DNA of 57,658 bases from Kiritimatiellota bacterium. Lineage in GTDB: Bacteria; Verrucomicrobiota; Kiritimatiellia; Kiritimatiellales; Tichowtungiaceae. Location: the NCBI GenBank assembly GCA_014381785.1, contig JACNKZ010000046.1:1-57658 (forward strand). Reading direction: 5' to 3'. Below, one piece after another: positions 23,513 to 33,000 of this stretch (its first letter is position 1; every line of letters begins with the position of its first letter). The notes under the pieces were generated by a model. That model did no database searches. It was given only the letters and a program-made list of their open reading frames with translations, and was not told the origin of the DNA. Made by a program: the position numbers and the translations under genes.

Positions 23513-24347
23513 CGGAGTCCTCCCCGAAAATAAAAGCCATCTGCCCGCGCCCGGAGTTTTGCCGGCGGGTCATATTCCGGAGTCCACTCGTTTCGCGGCC
23601 CAGGAATCTTGAAAGAATCCGGCGCAGGTGCGCCCCATCGAAGCCACGCTTCAGCCGGCCGTTATAGGCAATAGAAATCACCCCGGTCTCCTCGGAAACC
23701 ACGATCACAATGGTGTCGGACTCCTCTGTCATCCCGATCGCCGCACGGTGGCGGGTTCCCAGGTTGCGGGCGATCTCGTCGTTCTGCGTCAGCGGAAACA
23801 CGCAACCGGCGGCGGCGATGCGATCCTCGCTGATGATCACCCCGCCGTCGTGCAAGGGGGTGCCGGGATAAAAAATAGCGGTTAACAGCTCGGCGGTCAC
23901 TTCGCTGTGAAGCGGCGTACCCGTATCCTGGATGCCCTTTGTCTCCACCTCGCGTTCAATCGCAATCAGCGCGCCGATTTTGCGGGCCGCCATCAGCTGC
24001 ACCGCATCGGTGATCGGGTCGGCCAGTGCTTTACGCGACTTGGACACCATAAAGTTATCCTGCCTCCCGATCCGCGCCAGCGCCCGGCGGATTTCCGGCT
24101 GGAAGATCACCACTAGCGCCAATGCCAGAAAGGCCATTAGCTTCTGTAGCAGGAAATTAAGCACCGGCAGGTTGGAAAATTTTGTCACCCCGATCAGCGC
24201 AACAAACAGAATGACCACGCCGGTCAGAATGGCGGAGCCGCGCGTACCGCGAAAAAACCTGAGCAGAAAATAGAACGCCGTCGCGAGAATTAAAATCTCG
24301 AGCCCTCCGGTCCAGCCGGGATTTTCTATGCTGTTTAACCAATTCAT
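23502..24347 (-). CDS. cdaA: diadenylate cyclase CdaA
   Basis: A 281-residue membrane enzyme that makes c-di-AMP from two ATP. About three N-terminal transmembrane helices (GGLEILILATAFYFLLRFF onward) precede a DAC domain: GTPLHDGGVIISEDRIAAAG, LGTRHRAAIG (RHR motif) and VSEETGVISIAYNGRL. The usual DGA is DGG here; the change is mild and probably tolerated. The ATG at 24347 overlaps the folP stop by 4 bases. Neighbour cdaR is its known regulator. Confidence 0.92.
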   Translation of the reverse strand: MNWLNSIENPGWTGGLEILILATAFYFLLRFFRGTRGSAILTGVVILFVALIGVTKFSNLPVLNFLLQKLMAFLALALVVIFQPEIRRALARIGRQDNFMVSKSRKALADPITDAVQLMAARKIGALIAIEREVETKGIQDTGTPLHSEVTAELLTAIFYPGTPLHDGGVIISEDRIAAAGCVFPLTQNDEIARNLGTRHRAAIGMTEESDTIVIVVSEETGVISIAYNGRLKRGFDGAHLRRILSRFLGRETSGLRNMTRRQNSGRGQMAFIFGEDSGER

Positions 24348-25204
24348 TCGTGCAATCCTTGAAGGCGCAGTGTATCCACAAGCTTCACGGCATCGCAAGA
24401 TTCCTTTACATCATGCACCCGCAAAATGCGGGCGCCGCGCATCACCGAGAAAACCGCCGCCGCCAGCGACCCCGCCAGCCGGTCGTCGATTTCCCGTCCG
24501 AGCAGCCGCCCGAACAGACTCTTCCGGCTCACGCCGATCAGCACCGGCCGACCCGCCAGCGCCAGCTTATCGATCCCGTTGAGCAGTGCCAGATTGTGCT
24601 CATCGGTTTTGCCAAACCCGATGCCGGGATCGAACGCAATCTGCAGGGGCGAAACGCCCTTCGCAACCGCACGTGCCAGGCGCTCCTCTAAAAAGCTCCG
24701 CACCGTGGAAACCACATCGGCGTAGCGCGGATCGTTCTGCATGGTTTCCGGCGTTCCCTGCATGTGCATCAGCACCAGCCCCGCGCCGGTCTCGGCGGCG
24801 ACCGCCGCCATCTCCGGATCGCCCAGCGCCGATACATCGTTGATAATATCCGCGCCGGCCGCAATGGCCGCACGCGCCACCGCCGCCTTTTGGGTATCTA
24901 TCGAAATCAAAACGTCGGATTGTTCGCGGAGTTTTCCAATGATTGGAACCGTGCGCGCAATTTCTTCCGATGCCTGGACGGGTTCCGCGCCGGGACGGGT
25001 CGATTCGCCGCCGATATCGATAATGTCCGCGCCCTCTTGGACCATCTGCAGCGCGCGCTCCACCGCTTTTTCCAAACCTTGGAACTTTCCGCCGTCGGAA
25101 AAGGAATCGGGCGTCGCATTCAGGATGCCCATCACCAGCGGACGGGCCTCGCAATCGACTTCCCGCCCGCGGCAACTCCAGACCTGTTGGGGTTTTCCAA
25201 TCAT
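24344..25204 (-). CDS. folP: dihydropteroate synthase
   Basis: About 286 residues; TIM-barrel enzyme joining p-aminobenzoate to dihydropterin pyrophosphate in folate synthesis. VMGILNATPDSFSDGG, DIIDIGGESTRPGAEPV, DPGIGFGKT, VLIGVSRKS and RVHDVKE are present. The start is uncertain: ATG at 25204 is used here; the open frame continues to 25288 through two palindrome copies. Exact palindromes at 24934-24948 (read VPIIGK) and 25070-25084 (read FQGLEK) lie in the gene. It is first in the coupled folP-cdaA-cdaR-TPR operon. Confidence 0.92.
   Translation of the reverse strand: MIGKPQQVWSCRGREVDCEARPLVMGILNATPDSFSDGGKFQGLEKAVERALQMVQEGADIIDIGGESTRPGAEPVQASEEIARTVPIIGKLREQSDVLISIDTQKAAVARAAIAAGADIINDVSALGDPEMAAVAAETGAGLVLMHMQGTPETMQNDPRYADVVSTVRSFLEERLARAVAKGVSPLQIAFDPGIGFGKTDEHNLALLNGIDKLALAGRPVLIGVSRKSLFGRLLGREIDDRLAGSLAAAVFSVMRGARILRVHDVKESCDAVKLVDTLRLQGLHE
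24934..24948. repeat. exact palindrome TTCCAA-N3-TTGGAA in folP
   Basis: Centre TGA. A second exact copy in the same gene is at 25070-25084 (centre ACC). The two are translated in different frames (VPIIGK and FQGLEK). Confidence 0.9.
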
Positions 25205-25281
25205 CAAAAAAACATACTCTGTTTTACCAAAGGTTGGAAGCCATAGCATGGCGGCTTCTTTTTTATTTCCAAAGATTGGAA
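25195..25281. repeat. palindrome cluster in the folP/ABC divergent region
   Basis: A half-site TTCCAA at 25195, a one-mismatch copy at 25225-25239 and an exact copy at 25267-25281 (centre AGA). The last two start 42 bp apart. They occupy the shared upstream region of folP and the ABC exporter genes and could affect both. Confidence 0.85.
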
Positions 25282-25332
25282 ACTCCATCGTCTGCGCTTG
25301 TATTTCAGGGCGGAGGCTTTAATTTTGACGGC

Positions 25333-27081
25333 TTGAACAAACCACCCGTCAGTCTGAAACACTATCTCGCGCAGCACAAACGCAGTATTGCGCTGACGGT
25401 GCTGTGCGCGCTGACCACGGTGGGAATCAATCTCACCATGCCGTACATCATGCGGCTGGGGATCGACGGGCTGACCGAAAACACGCTGACACGCGACGAG
25501 CTGACCCGTTATGTGCTGATCTATCTGGCGCTGGCGGGGTTGGCCACCTGGTTCTCGCGGCAGCTGCGCCGTCTGCCGCAAAAAATGTCGCATCAAGTGG
25601 AATACGATGTGCGCCGCGACCTGTTCGACCATCTGACCCGTCTCGACCTCGACTATTTCCGTGGCGAGCGCACCGGCGATCTGATGACCCGTATGTCGTC
25701 GGATCTCACCGTCGTGCGCAACGCCATCGGCCAGGGCTTTCTGCAGGGCACCCGAACCCTCATCGCGCTGCTGTTCGCCTCGATTGTCATGGCGTGGATC
25801 GCGCCGAAACTGGCGCTGCTGATTTTCGGACTCTACCTGCCGGTCGGCTTTTTCTTCTTTCTGATTTTCAATGCAATGCGCCGCCGCCAGAAGGAGCTTC
25901 AAGAGCAGGTGTCCGAACTATCGAACTTCGCGCAGGAGAGTTTTGCCGGAATCCGCTGCATCAAAGGCTTCGCGCTCGAACCGCGGCGCAACGGACGGTT
26001 TGAAGCGGCGAGCCGCGATCTGGCAAGCAAGGAGATCCGGTTGCAGGCGATCCGCCAGTTCCTTTGGCCGCTGATGGCTTTCTGGTTCAGTCTCGGCACG
26101 CTGATGCTGCTCTATTTCGGCGGGCGGCAGGTGGTCGCCGGAACCCTGAGCGTCGGGGTGGTCGTCCAGTTCCTGCAATATCTGCTCTACCTGCAATGGC
26201 CGCTGCTTTCGCTGAGCTGGATGCTCGGCCTCGTCCAGCGCGGCCGAGTCAGCTGGCAGCGAATTAAGGAGCTCTTTGAGAGCGAACCGCAGATTGCCGA
26301 CACGGAGCAGACCGATCCGTCTATCCAGCATCTGGACGGCGCGCTCGACTGGCGGGATGTCTCGCTTGCCATCGGCGGCACGCCGTTGCTACACGACATC
26401 AACCTGCAGGTTCCCGCCGGCAAAACCCTCGGCATCACCGGCCCGACCGGCAGCGGCAAAACCCTGCTGGTCTCGATGGCCGCGCGCCTGACCGACCCGA
26501 CCGCCGGCGAACTGTTCGTCGGCGGGCATCCGACCCAAACCATTCCGCTCGACGTGCTGCGCCGCCACATCGGCTTTGCCGAACAGGAACCGGTTCTCTT
26601 TTCCCAAACCCTGGAAGACAACATCGCGTTCGGTCTGGATAAGCCGGACGAGTCCGTCATCCCCTGGGCGGCGGATGTCGCCCACCTGCGGGCCGAGGTC
26701 GACGGATTTCCAGACGGCTACCAGACGATACTCGGCGAGCGCGGCGTAACCCTCTCCGGCGGACAGCGCCAGCGCGCCTCCATCAGCCGCGCCGTCGCCC
26801 GCCGCCCGCAGATTCTGATTCTCGACGATGTCCTCTCGGCGGTCGATACGCACACCGAAGCCTCCATTATGCAGAAACTGCAACCCGTGATGCAGGACCG
26901 CACCTGCCTGTTTGTCAGTCACCGTATTTCGACGCTACGCTACACCGACGAAATCATTGTGATTGAAGCGGGGCGCATCACGCAACGCGGCACCCACGAC
27001 GAGCTGATTGCGCAACCCGGGTACTACTCGGAACTGAACACTCTGCAACAGATTCAGCAGCGGCTGGAGGAGGACGAATGA
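25333..27081 (+). CDS. ABC exporter subunit 1 (permease-ATPase, degenerate catalytic site)
   Basis: About 582 residues: six transmembrane helices (~1-310) fused to an ATPase domain. Walker A is GPTGSGKT, the signature LSGGQRQRAS, and Walker B ILILDDVLSAVD with aspartate where the catalytic glutamate should be. This marks the degenerate site of a heterodimeric exporter. Start uncertain: TTG at 25333, preceded at a distance by GGAGG, or the ATG at 25234. The next gene overlaps by four bases and supplies the second half. The substrate cannot be told. Confidence 0.88.
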   Translation: MNKPPVSLKHYLAQHKRSIALTVLCALTTVGINLTMPYIMRLGIDGLTENTLTRDELTRYVLIYLALAGLATWFSRQLRRLPQKMSHQVEYDVRRDLFDHLTRLDLDYFRGERTGDLMTRMSSDLTVVRNAIGQGFLQGTRTLIALLFASIVMAWIAPKLALLIFGLYLPVGFFFFLIFNAMRRRQKELQEQVSELSNFAQESFAGIRCIKGFALEPRRNGRFEAASRDLASKEIRLQAIRQFLWPLMAFWFSLGTLMLLYFGGRQVVAGTLSVGVVVQFLQYLLYLQWPLLSLSWMLGLVQRGRVSWQRIKELFESEPQIADTEQTDPSIQHLDGALDWRDVSLAIGGTPLLHDINLQVPAGKTLGITGPTGSGKTLLVSMAARLTDPTAGELFVGGHPTQTIPLDVLRRHIGFAEQEPVLFSQTLEDNIAFGLDKPDESVIPWAADVAHLRAEVDGFPDGYQTILGERGVTLSGGQRQRASISRAVARRPQILILDDVLSAVDTHTEASIMQKLQPVMQDRTCLFVSHRISTLRYTDEIIVIEAGRITQRGTHDELIAQPGYYSELNTLQQIQQRLEEDE

Positions 27082-28844
27082 GCGCGCCTGCTCCAAAACG
27101 CGGACTGGCCGGGCGCCTGCTGCGCTATGCCCTGCCGTACTGGCCGTGGTTGATTCTAACGCTGATACTGGTGCTGGCGGTCTCCGCCTCCGTCAACTAT
27201 CTGCCGGTGCTGATCAAACACCTGATCGACCGCTGCCTGCTCGACACCGCCGCCCCGGCCGCAACCCGGATCGATCTGCTCGGTCAGATCAGCCTCACCT
27301 ATCTGGGCATTGCCATCATTGGATATCTCTTGCGCTACGCGCAGGGACTGCTCACCGCATGGATCGGACAGCAGATTGTCTACGACCTGCGCGTCGATGT
27401 CTTCCGTAAAGCGCTGCGCATGCAGCAGGCGTGGTTCGACCGCACACCGGTCGGCACCCTGCTCACCCGCGTCACCTCCGACATTGAACGCCTGCAGGCG
27501 TTCGTCACCGAAGGCGTCGCCGGAACGGTGGCCGATCTGTTTATGCTTTTCGGCATCATGGGCTACATGTTTTTCATCAGCCCGCGTCTCGCGGCGGTGC
27601 TCTGCGTGCTGCTCCCGCCGCTGTTCGCCCTGCTCTTTCTGGTGAACCACAAGCTGCGCAACGCCAACCGGATGATCCGCAAGCGGCAGGCCGCGCTCAA
27701 TGCGCTGACGCAGGAGGACATCACCGGCATCACCACCATTCAGCTGTTCAACCGCGAACCCGCCGCCCGCAAAGAATTCGACGGGCGCAACGACGACCTG
27801 CGGCAGGCCTACTTCGAAGAAGTCCGCTGGTTCAGCATCTACTTCCCCGTCATCGAAACCGGACAGGCCGTCACCGTCGCCATCATTCTCGCGGCCGGCG
27901 GCTTCTGGCTGCTGACGGGCGGCAACCCGCTGACCGTCGGGGCGCTGATCGCCTTCATCGCCTACATCCGCGACTTCTTCGGTCCGCTCGGCTCGCTCTC
28001 CGATAAAGCCGGCTCCTTTCAGGTTGCCATGGCCTCCGCTGAACGGCTCTTCGCGCTGATGGATACGCCAGAGGAAATTACAGACCCCGCCTCCCCGGTG
28101 CCCGCGGATCAACTTGACGGAACCATCGCCTTCGAGAGCGTCTCGTTCGCTTACACCGAAAACAATCCCGTCCTTAAAAACATCAGTTTTACCGTCGAAC
28201 CGGGACAGGTGCTGGCGGTCGTCGGCGCGACCGGCGCGGGCAAAAGCACCCTCATTAATCTGATCGGCCGCTTCTACGATGTGCAGACGGGCCGCATCAC
28301 CATCGGCGGCATCGATATCCGAGCCTTCCGCAAAGAAGATCTGCGCAAATGCATCGGAACCGTCTTTCAAGATCCGTTCATCTTCGCCGCGACGGTGGCC
28401 GACAACATCTCGCTACTCAACCCCGACCTGACCCGCGACGACATGATCCGCGCCGCGCAAGCGGTCAATGCGGACTCCTTTATCCGCAACCTGCCGAAAG
28501 GCTACGACACGGAGCTTAACGAACGCGGCGGCGGGCTCTCGCTCGGCCAGAAGCAGCTGCTGGCCATGGCGCGCGCCCTCGCCCAGAATCCCGCCCTGCT
28601 CTTCGTGCTCGACGAGGCCACGGCGAGCATCGACACCGCCACCGAGCTGCTCATTCAGGACGCACTCAGCAAGCTGATCAAAAACCGCACCAGCATCGTC
28701 ATCGCGCATCGGCTTTCGACCATCCGCAATGCCGACCGCATCCTGGTCATGCGCCACGGCGAGCTGATCGACTCCGGCACCCACAACGAACTCATGGCCC
28801 GCGACGGCTATTACCGCAACCTCTACGAGCTGCTTCAACACTAG
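27078..28844 (+). CDS. ABC exporter subunit 2 (permease-ATPase)
   Basis: A 588-residue half-transporter. Six transmembrane helices, then Walker A GATGAGKST, signature LSLGQKQ (Gly to Leu change) and Walker B LLFVLDEATASID with catalytic glutamate, then the switch histidine in IAHRLSTI. A changed signature here and a missing glutamate in subunit 1 are the paired changes expected in heterodimeric exporters with one working and one degenerate ATP site. The start ATG overlaps the previous stop (ATGA). The binding-protein-like gene follows after 10 bases. Confidence 0.9.
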   Translation: MSAPAPKRGLAGRLLRYALPYWPWLILTLILVLAVSASVNYLPVLIKHLIDRCLLDTAAPAATRIDLLGQISLTYLGIAIIGYLLRYAQGLLTAWIGQQIVYDLRVDVFRKALRMQQAWFDRTPVGTLLTRVTSDIERLQAFVTEGVAGTVADLFMLFGIMGYMFFISPRLAAVLCVLLPPLFALLFLVNHKLRNANRMIRKRQAALNALTQEDITGITTIQLFNREPAARKEFDGRNDDLRQAYFEEVRWFSIYFPVIETGQAVTVAIILAAGGFWLLTGGNPLTVGALIAFIAYIRDFFGPLGSLSDKAGSFQVAMASAERLFALMDTPEEITDPASPVPADQLDGTIAFESVSFAYTENNPVLKNISFTVEPGQVLAVVGATGAGKSTLINLIGRFYDVQTGRITIGGIDIRAFRKEDLRKCIGTVFQDPFIFAATVADNISLLNPDLTRDDMIRAAQAVNADSFIRNLPKGYDTELNERGGGLSLGQKQLLAMARALAQNPALLFVLDEATASIDTATELLIQDALSKLIKNRTSIVIAHRLSTIRNADRILVMRHGELIDSGTHNELMARDGYYRNLYELLQH

Positions 28845-28854
28845 GTGATTCAAT

Positions 28855-29643
28855 ATGAAAATAAACTTTTGGAACGGAAACAAATCGAATGCGCGGCAAG
28901 TGTATGAACTCCAGATTCTGGAGGCCGCTTTGGCGGCTACCGAACAGGAATTTGGCGCCTGGACGCTAGAGAGTGATTGTACGGATTTCCCCACGATCGA
29001 AGGGGAAGCGAGTGTGTTTCGATCCAAAGGGTTTGATCTGTTCGCGACGGTTGCGGGCAACCCAAAGCTGGCCAACGAGCGCAAGATTGTCATTAACACC
29101 CCGCTCATGAAGGGATTGCTTGGCTATCGCCTGCTGATCGTTCGCGAAAACGATTTGCCCCGATTCGCACAAGTCGACACGGCCAGTCAAATGCAGAAGC
29201 TGGCCTTGGGGATTCCGTTTAGCTGGGCCGATGCCGACCTGTTCCGCTTCAATGGGTATACCGTTGTGGAAGGAGGAACCTATGACGAACTGTTCGACCG
29301 GCTGAAGTCAGGTGAATTCGACTATGTGACTCTTGGCGCCAACGAGATTGAGGAAGCGTTCGAGGCGCGAGCGTTTCCGGTGGGAGGTCTGAATCTTGAG
29401 GCCTCCCTGTTGATCTATTATCCTTTCCCGCTGCTGTTTTACGTCAACCCGGACCAGCCTGAATTAGCGAAGCGGATCGAAGAGGGGCTGGATCGCATCA
29501 TTGAAAACGGCGCCTTGGATCGCCTTTTCGAAGAGCAGTATGGCGATCTGGTGGCACGCCTGCGCTTGAAGGAGCGCAAGACGTTCCGTCTGGAAAACCC
29601 GAATCTATCCGACGAATTGGCCGTGGTCATGCGCGCCTGCTAG
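28855..29643 (+). CDS. solute-binding-protein-like (SBP_bac_3 fold), no signal peptide
   Basis: A 262-residue protein resembling family 3 periplasmic binding proteins: SADLFRFNGY, GGTYDELFDRLKSGEFDYVTLG, LLFYVNPDQPELAKRIEEGL and LDRLFEEQYGDL. It lacks any N-terminal hydrophobic signal (MKINFWNGNKSNARQVYELQ), so it should remain in the cytoplasm. It lies 10 bases after the exporter and may be co-transcribed, yet exporters do not use binding proteins. A cytoplasmic sensor or enzyme-like role is possible. The family match is moderate. Confidence 0.65.
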   Translation: MKINFWNGNKSNARQVYELQILEAALAATEQEFGAWTLESDCTDFPTIEGEASVFRSKGFDLFATVAGNPKLANERKIVINTPLMKGLLGYRLLIVRENDLPRFAQVDTASQMQKLALGIPFSWADADLFRFNGYTVVEGGTYDELFDRLKSGEFDYVTLGANEIEEAFEARAFPVGGLNLEASLLIYYPFPLLFYVNPDQPELAKRIEEGLDRIIENGALDRLFEEQYGDLVARLRLKERKTFRLENPNLSDELAVVMRAC

Positions 29644-30076
29644 CAGAAACGGTGGTTACTTTACGATGCGAGCTACCTCGGCACCCTATTTCATGGGGCC
29701 CACTGGAACCTTCTAAACGCGAGCTCCGGCGTCCAACCCTTGGAAGCAGGCTGAGCCCCGAATGATCGGGATTAAAAACCTGCACCCATAAAATTTCCAA
29801 CCTTTGGGAAAAAGTTCGATGCGGAAGTGGTTGGTTTTCCAAGGGTTGGAAAAATCGGCGGCGGATTTTCCAAGCATTGGAAAAGTTCGGTCTTTTTCCG
29901 CGCGGGCGAATGGGTAGAATGACGTTTCTACTGCGATAATTTCCGAGAAACAATATGACGCTTTTATTATTCCGCCCCCCTGTGATAAGGCAGGGAAGAT
30001 ACGAGATCCATGATACGGGATTCGAGAAAAGATGTTCCCGCATCCCGCATCCCGCATCCCGCATCGGGAGAGTCTC
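29644..30076. repeat. 433-base intergenic region with palindromes and two other repeat types
   Basis: Exact palindromes at 29837-29851 (GGG) and 29868-29882 (GCA), a copy with one inserted G at 29795-29810 and a one-mismatch copy at 29731-29745. Starts: 29795, 29837 and 29868 are 42 and 31 bp apart. Between them, 29746-29787 holds an interrupted GCAGGCTGAGCC...CCTGCACCC element whose insert matches part of the 171-bp repeat at 3 kb. Near the dnaE start are four CATCCCG units (30045-30066). No gene is supported. Confidence 0.85.
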
Positions 30077-33000
30077 GTGAAGAACATCCCGTTCTGCCAT
30101 CTTCATTTCCACACACAATACAGCCTGCTCGACAGCACCTGTAAGGTGGGCGAGGTGATGGAGACCGCCAAAGCGCTGGGGCAGGAGTATGTGGCGATTA
30201 CCGACCACGGCAATCTCTACGGCGCGGTCGATTTCTACAAAAAAGCCTATAAAGAAGGCATCAAGCCGATCATCGGCTGCGAGATGTATGTCGCCCGCAA
30301 CGGGATGGACGAAAAATCCTCGCAGGCTGACAATATGCATCTGGTGCTGCTGGCCGAGAATAACGAGGGCTACCGCAATCTGATGCATCTGGTTTCGCTC
30401 AGCCATCTGGAGGGCTTCTACTACAAACCGCGTATCGATAAGGCCCTGCTTCGAAAATACACCGGCGGGCTGATCGGGCTGTCGGCCTGTCTGAAGGGCG
30501 AGGTGACCGAGGCCGCCGCCGAGGGCGCAGTCGACAAAGCGGTTGAGCTGGCCAATGAATATTCCGAAATTCTCGGCCCGAACAATTTCTATCTCGAGTT
30601 GCAGGATCACGGCATGACGGAGCAGAAGCAGGCCAATAAGCATCTGCTGGAGGTGGCGAAGATCACTGGCCTGCCGCTGGTGGCCACCAACGATGTGCAC
30701 TACATCAAGCAGGCCGACCACGAGGCGCACGATGTGCTCATCTGCCTGCAGCAGGGCCACCTCTTATCCGACGAGAACCGGATGCGCTACTCCGGCGACC
30801 AGTTCTATATGAAAAGCGGCGCGGAGATGCAGCAGCTCTTCCCCCATCAACCGGAGGCGCTGACCAATACGGTTGAAATCGCCCGGCGCTGCAATGTGGA
30901 GTTCGAGTTCGATCTGCCTGCCGAGCGCCTGCATTTCCCGACCTTTTTCCCGCTGCCCGAAGGCGTTTCCAAAGAAGACCATCTAATGGAAATCGGTAAA
31001 CGCGGGCTCGAGAAGCTCTACAAGCTGGACGACTTTGACAACCCGGTCGATGCGCTCGGCGAAAAGGTGAAGGCGCAGTACGAGTACGAAGTCCGCATCA
31101 TCAAACAGACCCATTACGTCAACTACTTCCTGGTGGTGGCCGACTTTATCCAATGGGCCAAAGACAACGGCATTCCGGTCGGCCCGGGCCGCGGATCGGG
31201 TGCCGGCTCCATTCTGGCCTACGCGCTGGGCATCACCGCCATCGACCCGCTGAAGTACAACCTGATTTTTGAGCGGTTCCTCAATCCGGACCGCGTCTCC
31301 CCGCCCGACTTCGATATCGATTTCTGCCCCACCCGCCGTCAGGACGTGATTCAGTACGTGCGCGATAAATATGGCGAGGACTGCGTGGCGCAGATCATCA
31401 CCTTCGGAACGCTCGGCGCCAAAACGCTGATGCGCGACATCGGGCGCGTGCTCAACCTGCCGCTTTCCGAGTGCGACCGCATCGCCAAGATGATTCCGGA
31501 CATGACCAAAAACCTGCAGACCGCGCAGAAGGAGAGCCCGGACTTCGCGCGCGCCTGCAAAAGCGATGAAACCGCGCGGAAGATCATGAAATACGCGCCG
31601 CGGCTCGAGGGATTGCCGCGCCATACCGGCATGCACGCCGCCGGAGTGGTGATCGGTGAAAAACCGCTCATCGATATTATTCCGCTCACCAAAGAGCGCA
31701 AAGAGGGCATGATCGTCGTCCAATTCGAAAAAGGGCCGACCGAGGAAATCGGCCTGCTCAAGATGGACTTTCTCGGCCTCAAGAACCTGACGATCATTCA
31801 GGAGGCCATTGAGCATATCGAGCGCAACCATGGCATCAAACTCGATCCGATGGGGCTGCCGCTCGACGACGCAAAAACCTTCGAGCTGTTCTGCAAAGGC
31901 GACACCGCCGGCGTGTTTCAGCTGGAAAGTCCCGGCATGCGCGACACCCTGCGCCAGATGAATCCCGACTGCTTTGAGGATATCATCGCCGTACTCGCAC
32001 TTTACCGTCCGGGCCCGATGCAGTTCATCCCGACCTACAACAAACGCAAGCACGGCCAGGAAAAAGTGGTCTACGACCACCCGGTTCTCGAGCCCATTCT
32101 AAAAGAGACCAACGGCATCATTGTCTATCAGGAACAGATTCAGCAGGCCGCGCGCGACCTCGCCGGCTTCTCGCTGGGCGAAGGGGATATCCTGCGCCGC
32201 GCCATGGGTAAAAAGAAAAAAGAGGTGATGGACGAACAGCGCGGAAAGTTTGTGGATGGCTGCAAAACCGCCAACAATATTGCCGCCAAACTCGCCAACA
32301 AAATTTTCGACAACATCGCCAAATTCGCGGAGTACGGTTTTAACAAATCGCACTCGACCGCCTACGGCTTCATCTCCTTCCAGACCGCCTACCTCAAGGC
32401 GCACTATCCTGAAGAATTTATGGCCGCCCTGCTCTCCGCGGAAATGGGCAACCCCGACAAGCTCGCCTCCGTGCTGGCGGAAACCCGCGAAATGGGCCTC
32501 GAAATCCGCCCGCCGAGCGTCAACGAATCCATCGCCCGCTTCCGGCCGACCGACGGGGCCGTTCACTTCGGCATGACCGGGATCAAAGGAGTCGGCGGCG
32601 GCGCAGTCGAAGCGCTCGTCAGCGAACGCGATGCCAACGGCCCGTTTAAAGGGCTGATCGACTTCTGCAGCCGCGTCGATTCAAAGTCCTTCAACCGGAA
32701 AGCGCTCGAAAGCCTCATCAAATGCGGTGCGTTCGACTTTACCAACATTCACCGCGCCCGCCTGTTCGAAGGCGTTGACATCGCGCTCGGCCGTGCCGCC
32801 GAGGCGCAAAAAGACCGCGACAGCGGACAGGGCAGCATGTTTGACATGATGGGTGGAACCGCGGCAAAAACCGTCGGAGACGAGGAACTGCCCGATGTCG
32901 CCCCGTGGCACGAAAACGAAATGCTCGCCGCCGAAAAAGAACTGATCGGCTTTTACGTTTCCGGTCATCCGCTCGCCGCGCACGAGTGGACGCTAAAAAC

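Noticed and set aside
27156-28370. 404-codon minus-strand frame opposite the second ABC subunit
   Set aside because: Antisense shadow with no motif; the plus strand has all ABC motifs.
30983-32080. 365-codon minus-strand frame inside dnaE
   Set aside because: Antisense shadow of the polymerase catalytic core.
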